From NCBI GenBank assembly GCA_030447905.1, contig JAUJNZ010000006.1, forward strand, positions 7,813-71,812: a stretch of 64,000 nucleotides of DNA, given 5' to 3'. Made by a program: the position numbers and the translations under genes. Each line of letters starts with the position of its first letter. Position 1 is the stretch's first letter. The notes beneath the pieces were generated by a model. It was given only the letters and a program-made list of their open reading frames with translations, made no database searches and was not told the DNA's origin. This DNA is from Thermoleophilaceae bacterium. Lineage in GTDB: Bacteria; Actinomycetota; Thermoleophilia; Solirubrobacterales; Thermoleophilaceae. Shown here piece by piece: positions 60,681 through 64,000 of this stretch.

Positions 60681-61156
60681 TCAGGTACGGCGACCCACCG
60701 CAGCGGGATGAGATCGGCGGCCCGCCCGCTCCCAGAGCGCGATCGCGAGGGTGACCATGGCGAAGGCGTAGACGAACTCCTCGAGCGGGATGTCGATCGG
60801 AAAGCGCACGCCGCTCAAGACGTCGGGGTCGTAGATCACGATCGGATTCGGCACCTTGCTCATCCAGCCGTCCACGGGGATCATGAAGACGAAGATCACG
60901 ACCATCGAGAGCCAGGCGATCTCCTCGACCGGAAGCCCCGGCGGCAGCTCGTCTCCGGTCGTAGAGCGCGGGTTGAACCACCAGTGGCCGAGCGCGATGG
61001 CGACGGTGTCCCACACGCCGAAGACGACGACCACAGGCAGGAGCGCGCGCAGCGCCCGACGCGGTCGCCGCCAGACGCGCGCGTGCAAGGCGAACTCGAG
61101 GGGGAGCGTAAGGACGACGCACGCGGCCAGCAGCGCCAGGACTCGTAACGGCCCAT
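60681..61156 (-). pseudogene. lycopene-cyclase-domain membrane protein with 5' frameshift
   Basis: The main frame encodes LALLAACVVLTLPLEFALHARVWRRPRRALRALLPVVVVF, then GHWWFNPRSTTGDELPPGLPVEEIAWLS and FPIDIPLEEFVYAFAMVTLAIALWE, as in CrtYc/CrtYd-type lycopene cyclases with their PxEE motifs. It has no start codon. An ATG at 61156 opens as MGRYE in another frame and would join at codon 6 if one base were restored near 61140 (GAG-TxC-CTG), giving MGRYE-Y/F-LALLAACVV, the expected N-terminus. So one base is missing, either in the genome or the assembly. If repaired, the gene is about 158 aa with five helices, 3 bp after the MerR-DICT gene. Confidence 0.75.
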
Positions 61157-61159
61157 GGC

Positions 61160-62047
61160 CTAGGCGTCGCTGCGCGCGGGCGTGCCCGACCCTCCGCGCT
61201 CGGCGGCGCCGAGGTAGGCGACCATACGGCTCGTCACCGCGGCGGCCACGTCGTAGCGATCGTCGCCCCGCGCAGGCACGCGGTCGAGGTGACGCTCGAT
61301 CTCTCGACTGAGCCCCGGCGCCGGCTCGGCCACGAGCTCGCAGCAGATGTGGGCGGCCTCGTGGACGATCTCGGGCTCCACGCTCCAAAGCGTCTCGAAG
61401 CCGCGCTCCGGGTCCGGGCGGTTGCCCTGGCCGGGTCGCTCGATGCCGGCGAGGCACGCCGTGAAGCGCGGAGCCGAGCAGACGAGCACCCATTCGCGCC
61501 GGAGGGGGTCGGTGCGGTCGAGCGGGAGCTCTACGGGTGCGTCGCGGGGGCGTCGAGCGCGGGGGAAGTCGGCGAGCACCACGGCGTAGTCGGCGGTGCG
61601 CGCGAGCTCTCTCCAGCGCTGCTCGGAGCGGCGGTACCACCGCTCGCGCTGGAAGCCCCCGAAGAGGATGGCGCGCTCGGCTCGGGCGGCCAGCTCATCC
61701 TCCATCGCGTGGCTGAGGGCGACCACCGACCGCTTGGGCAGCAGGTGGGCGCTCAACTCGGGCCGGCGGCGGCGAAGACCGGCGTACAGCGAGCGTTCGG
61801 TCGCGTCGCCGGCCCGCACGACGCGGTCGATCGCCGCCTTGAGCGAAAGTCCCCGCGCGCGCTCCTCGAGGACCTGGCGAAGCAGCTCGACGTCGCGCTC
61901 CGAGTAGCGGCGGTGGCCGCTCGCCAGCCGCTCGGGGCGCGGAAAGCCGTGGCGCGACTCCCACATCCGCAACGTCGCCTCGGCGAGGCCGGTCTGCTCG
62001 GACACGTCCCCGATCGCCAGCGCGCTCTGCGGATGTGACCCGGTCAC
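61160..62047 (-). CDS. MerR-type regulator with C-terminal DICT-like domain
   Basis: A 295-aa regulator. Residues about 10-80 are a MerR helix-turn-helix (LAIGDVSEQTGLAEATLRMWESRHGFPRPERLASGHRRYSERDVELL). The C-terminal 190 residues (SVVALSHAMEDELAARAERAILFGGFQRERWYRRSEQRWRELARTADYAVVLADF) match the DICT sensory domain, which occurs with light- and signal-responsive proteins. There is no B12-binding domain as in LitR/CarH. GTG at 62047 overlaps the ECF sigma stop by 4 bp (GTGA), so the two regulators are coupled. Downstream is the lycopene-cyclase gene. Confidence 0.88.
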   Translation of the reverse strand: MTGSHPQSALAIGDVSEQTGLAEATLRMWESRHGFPRPERLASGHRRYSERDVELLRQVLEERARGLSLKAAIDRVVRAGDATERSLYAGLRRRRPELSAHLLPKRSVVALSHAMEDELAARAERAILFGGFQRERWYRRSEQRWRELARTADYAVVLADFPRARRPRDAPVELPLDRTDPLRREWVLVCSAPRFTACLAGIERPGQGNRPDPERGFETLWSVEPEIVHEAAHICCELVAEPAPGLSREIERHLDRVPARGDDRYDVAAAVTSRMVAYLGAAERGGSGTPARSDA

Positions 62048-62577
62048 GCTGCGGCCGCCTCGAGCGACTCGCGCGCCTTTTGAAGGCCGAGGCGGATGCG
62101 GCTCTTGGCGGTTCCGAGCGGGATGTCGGACACCCGGGCGATCTCGCGAGCGGTGAGGCCGCGCCCAAAGGCGAGCAGGACGGCGTCGCGTTGGGTGTCG
62201 GGGAGCGAGTCGAGGGCCCCCATGACCTCGCGCGAGCGCTCGCGGTCGAGGGTGGGCTCGTGGGCGCCGGGGCTCGCCGTGCGCTCCCGAGGGCCCTGAG
62301 CGCGGGCCTCGCGTTCGAGCGCGGCGTCATGCGCGGTCTGCGAGCGCCAGCGGTCGAGGGCGCGGCTGCGCGCGAGCATCGATATGTACGACGGCAGCGA
62401 CCCTCGATTCGGGTCGAACTGCGAGGGGTTTCGCCACAAGCTGATGAAGACATCCTGGACGACGTCCTCCGCCGCGGCGTGCTCGCGCAGGACCCGCAGG
62501 GCGGCCGCAAGCGCGCGCGGCGCGTAGAGCCGATACGCGTCGTCGAGGGTCTGGGGGCCGTTCAGGTGCGGGGGCAT
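62044..62577 (-). CDS. ECF-family RNA polymerase sigma factor
   Basis: A 177-aa sigma factor: region 2 LYAPRALAAALRVLREHAAAEDVVQDVFISLWRNP, region 4 MGALDSLPDTQRDAVLLAFGRGLTAREIARVSDIPLGTAKSRI, with an acidic/Ala linker between. It belongs to the SigK/SigL-like actinobacterial ECF type. No anti-sigma gene follows; instead the MerR-DICT gene overlaps by 4 bp. A 20-bp imperfect palindrome sits 11 bp before ATG 62577. In Streptomyces the LitS/LitR pair of an ECF factor and a MerR protein controls light-induced carotenoids, and this layout resembles it. Confidence 0.9.
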   Translation of the reverse strand: MPPHLNGPQTLDDAYRLYAPRALAAALRVLREHAAAEDVVQDVFISLWRNPSQFDPNRGSLPSYISMLARSRALDRWRSQTAHDAALEREARAQGPRERTASPGAHEPTLDRERSREVMGALDSLPDTQRDAVLLAFGRGLTAREIARVSDIPLGTAKSRIRLGLQKARESLEAAAA

Positions 62578-62587
62578 GCGAACAGAG

Positions 62588-62607
62588 TGTAGAGGTTTTT
62601 CTCAACA
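62588..62607. promoter_or_regulatory. 20-bp imperfect palindrome upstream of the ECF sigma gene
   Basis: On the plus strand TGTAGAG-gtttttCTCAACA; the arms match at six of seven positions around a 6-nt T-rich centre. MerR proteins bind dyads of about this size, and the site lies 11 bp before the sigma-factor start, within its likely promoter. A candidate operator for the MerR-DICT protein or the ECF factor's own promoter. By eye only. Confidence 0.5.
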
Positions 62608-62674
62608 GGCGGTTACCTAGCTCGAAGACTCGAAACCACGAGCTGACCGAGAGGTGTCGTCGACGCCCGGCGAG

Positions 62675-63313
62675 CTACGGCCGCCCGGGGCGCGCGCGGC
62701 CGTTCGTGCGCGCCAGCTCGCCGACCCGCTCGGCGTAGTCGAGCCGCGCGAGCGTCGTGTCGAACAGCTCGCGCACCCGCCGCAGGCGCGCGTTCTCCTC
62801 TCGCAGCTCGAGCAACTCCTGCTTGGCCGCGAGGTCGAAGTCGATCGTCGCCGCCATCCCGTAGGCATCGAGCTCGGCCAGCTCCGACGGCTCCGGACGG
62901 GTGTCGGTGGCCCGGTCGACGAGGTCGGCGTAGCGCTCGTGGGCCGCGGCGACCAGCTCGGGATCGCTATCGACGTGTGCGTCCTCGTCCTCGAGCAGCT
63001 CGACGTCGCCGGCGGGGTAGACGAGGTCGTCGATGCGGCGCAGCAGGCGAAAAGGTCGCGTGCCCTCGGCGAGGATGTTCATGCGCCCATCCTCCGTGCG
63101 CTCGAGCACCCGGGTAACGCTCGCCCCGCACCCCGTCTCGCGCAGGCCGTTCTGGGAGAGCCAGACGACCCCGAACCCACGCTCCTCCTCGAGGCACTCG
63201 CCGATCATGGTCTTGTAGCGCTCCTCGAAGATGTGCAGCGGTACGACCTCGTGCGGCAGCAGGACGAGCCCGAGGGGGAAGAGGGGAAAGCGCTCGACAA
63301 TCTCGGCGGACAC
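62675..63313 (-). CDS. Lon-substrate-binding (LON/PUA-like) domain protein
   Basis: A 212-aa protein consisting of the Lon N-terminal domain: FPLFPLGLVLLPHEVVPLHIFEERYKTMIGECLEEERGFGVV, then VTRVLERTEDGRMNILAEGTRPFRLL and a long C-terminal helix (KQELLELREENARLRRVRELFDTTL). No AAA+ or protease domain follows, as in the widespread stand-alone LonN proteins of unknown role. GTG at 63313; divergent from the DivIVA-like gene with 20 bp between starts, so promoters overlap. Confidence 0.9.
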   Translation of the reverse strand: MSAEIVERFPLFPLGLVLLPHEVVPLHIFEERYKTMIGECLEEERGFGVVWLSQNGLRETGCGASVTRVLERTEDGRMNILAEGTRPFRLLRRIDDLVYPAGDVELLEDEDAHVDSDPELVAAAHERYADLVDRATDTRPEPSELAELDAYGMAATIDFDLAAKQELLELREENARLRRVRELFDTTLARLDYAERVGELARTNGRARPGRP

Positions 63314-63333
63314 CGCCCCCGAAGGCTAACTCG

Positions 63334-64000
63334 GTGCGTGCGCGCGAGCCGGCGATCGACCGGTTTCGTGAGTCGGAGAGAGCTGCGCCCGGGGAGCCGA
63401 GCCTGCCCGTCGGGGCGATCGGTCATACTCGGGCCATCGCCAGCGAGCCTTCTCACCCATCCGACCGTGAGGCGCGCGCGGAGGGCGGCGACGACGAGCA
63501 GGTGACCGGCTCGCTCGAGCGCGTCGTCGGGTCTGCCACCGCGCCCGATCCCCGGCTCGCGGAGGTGCGCGATGTCGCCTTCCCGATCGCCCTGCGCGGG
63601 TACGAGCGCGAGGCGGTCGACGCCTACGTCAAGCGGGTCAACCGCCTGATCTCAGACCTCGGGGCGAGCCGCTCGCCCGACGCCGCCGTCCGCCGCGCCC
63701 TCGAGCAGGTCGGGGAGGAGACGAGCGGCATCCTCCAGCGAGCCCAGGAGACGGCGAGCGACATCACCGCCCGCTCGCGCGCCTCGGCTGACGACCGCAT
63801 CCGCGAGGCCGAGCGGGAGGCGCGCGCCCTGACGGCCGACGCCGAGGAGCGGGTGCGCGAGCTCGAGGCCGACTTCGGGCGGATCTGGTCCCAGCGCGAT
63901 CGGCTGCTCGAGGAGGTTCGCGATCTCGCCGAGCGGTTGCTGGCCACCGCCGACGACGCGACCGAACGGTTCCCGACGGCCGATGAGGCGGAGGCGATCG
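63334..64000 (+). CDS. DivIVA-domain coiled-coil protein, 3' truncated by the window
   Basis: An open frame runs to the window end with no stop. From about 63565 it encodes DVAFPIALRGYEREAVDAYVKRVN, the DivIVA-like membrane-curvature motif, followed by a long coiled coil (ALEQVGEETSGILQRAQETASDITARSRASADDRIREAEREARAL...). DivIVA proteins mark cell poles or septa. The start is unclear: GTG 63334 gives a hydrophilic N-terminal extension of about 77 residues, while GTG 63502 would give about 21 residues before the motif. Divergent from the Lon-domain gene. At least 222 residues are present if the first GTG is used. Confidence 0.8.
   Translation, partial: MRAREPAIDRFRESERAAPGEPSLPVGAIGHTRAIASEPSHPSDREARAEGGDDEQVTGSLERVVGSATAPDPRLAEVRDVAFPIALRGYEREAVDAYVKRVNRLISDLGASRSPDAAVRRALEQVGEETSGILQRAQETASDITARSRASADDRIREAEREARALTADAEERVRELEADFGRIWSQRDRLLEEVRDLAERLLATADDATERFPTADEAEAI

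Overview
This is a GC-rich (roughly 70 %), gene-dense stretch of an actinobacterial chromosome. The mix points to the class Thermoleophilia (Solirubrobacterales or Gaiellales) or a near relative: glucosyl-3-phosphoglycerate synthase, several polyprenol-dependent GT-C transferases, a Stf0-type sulfotransferase, ergothioneine genes, a MerR-DICT/ECF pair next to a lycopene cyclase, DivIVA and an FtsZ with a long N-terminal extension. Placement is inferred from gene content only. No rRNA, tRNA, insertion sequence, prophage or CRISPR array was recognised. TAG, TGA and TAA all serve as ordinary stops.

Layout. 1-12.2 kb is an envelope-glycan region: the end of an MptB-like mannosyltransferase, two paralogous membrane-anchored sulfatase/phosphotransferase-like proteins either side of an AftB-like GT-C transferase, and a compact cassette of a 51-aa membrane microprotein, a two-domain methyltransferase and the second sulfatase-like gene. 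Two membrane proteins of unknown role follow. 12.3-18.4 kb holds an M23 peptidase, an endonuclease VIII-like glycosylase, RidA, a CRP/FNR regulator-Nudix-ASCH run, selenium-binding protein and a beta-carbonic anhydrase. 18.5-29.1 kb runs on the plus strand: acyl-CoA ligase, two GT-C proteins, a flavoprotein, gpgS and the three-subunit proton-translocating transhydrogenase pntAA-pntAB-pntB, whose A subunit carries an unusual acidic insertion.

29.1-36 kb holds a DUF1152 protein, a tightly overlapped OpuC-type compatible-solute ABC operon ending in a 13-bp perfect hairpin, and acs. 36-46.7 kb has a phzF relic, a quinone reductase, the Stf0 sulfotransferase, a thiolase, egtB-egtD coupled to a short-chain dehydrogenase, glpX and moeA. 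46.7-51.8 kb contains a frameshifted YihY gene, the primary sigma factor, a pilT with two in-frame amber codons, an AIM24 protein and an HxlR regulator with a clear inverted repeat. 51.9-64 kb has a possible HEPN-like protein, an ArsA ATPase, a parA-ftsZ pair, ggt, head-to-head tusA/dsrE, a carotenoid-type regulatory cluster (ECF sigma, MerR-DICT, frameshifted lycopene cyclase, SRPBCC), a Lon-substrate-binding-domain protein and the start of a DivIVA-like gene.

The strongest candidates for something little described are the microprotein-methyltransferase-sulfatase cassette (5.3-9.3 kb), the carotenoid regulatory cluster with its palindrome (60.1-62.6 kb), and the parA plus N-terminally extended ftsZ pair (55-57.4 kb). 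Four genes (phzF relic, yihY, pilT, lycopene cyclase) carry lesions. Those consisting of single-base changes should be checked against raw reads before they are treated as biology.
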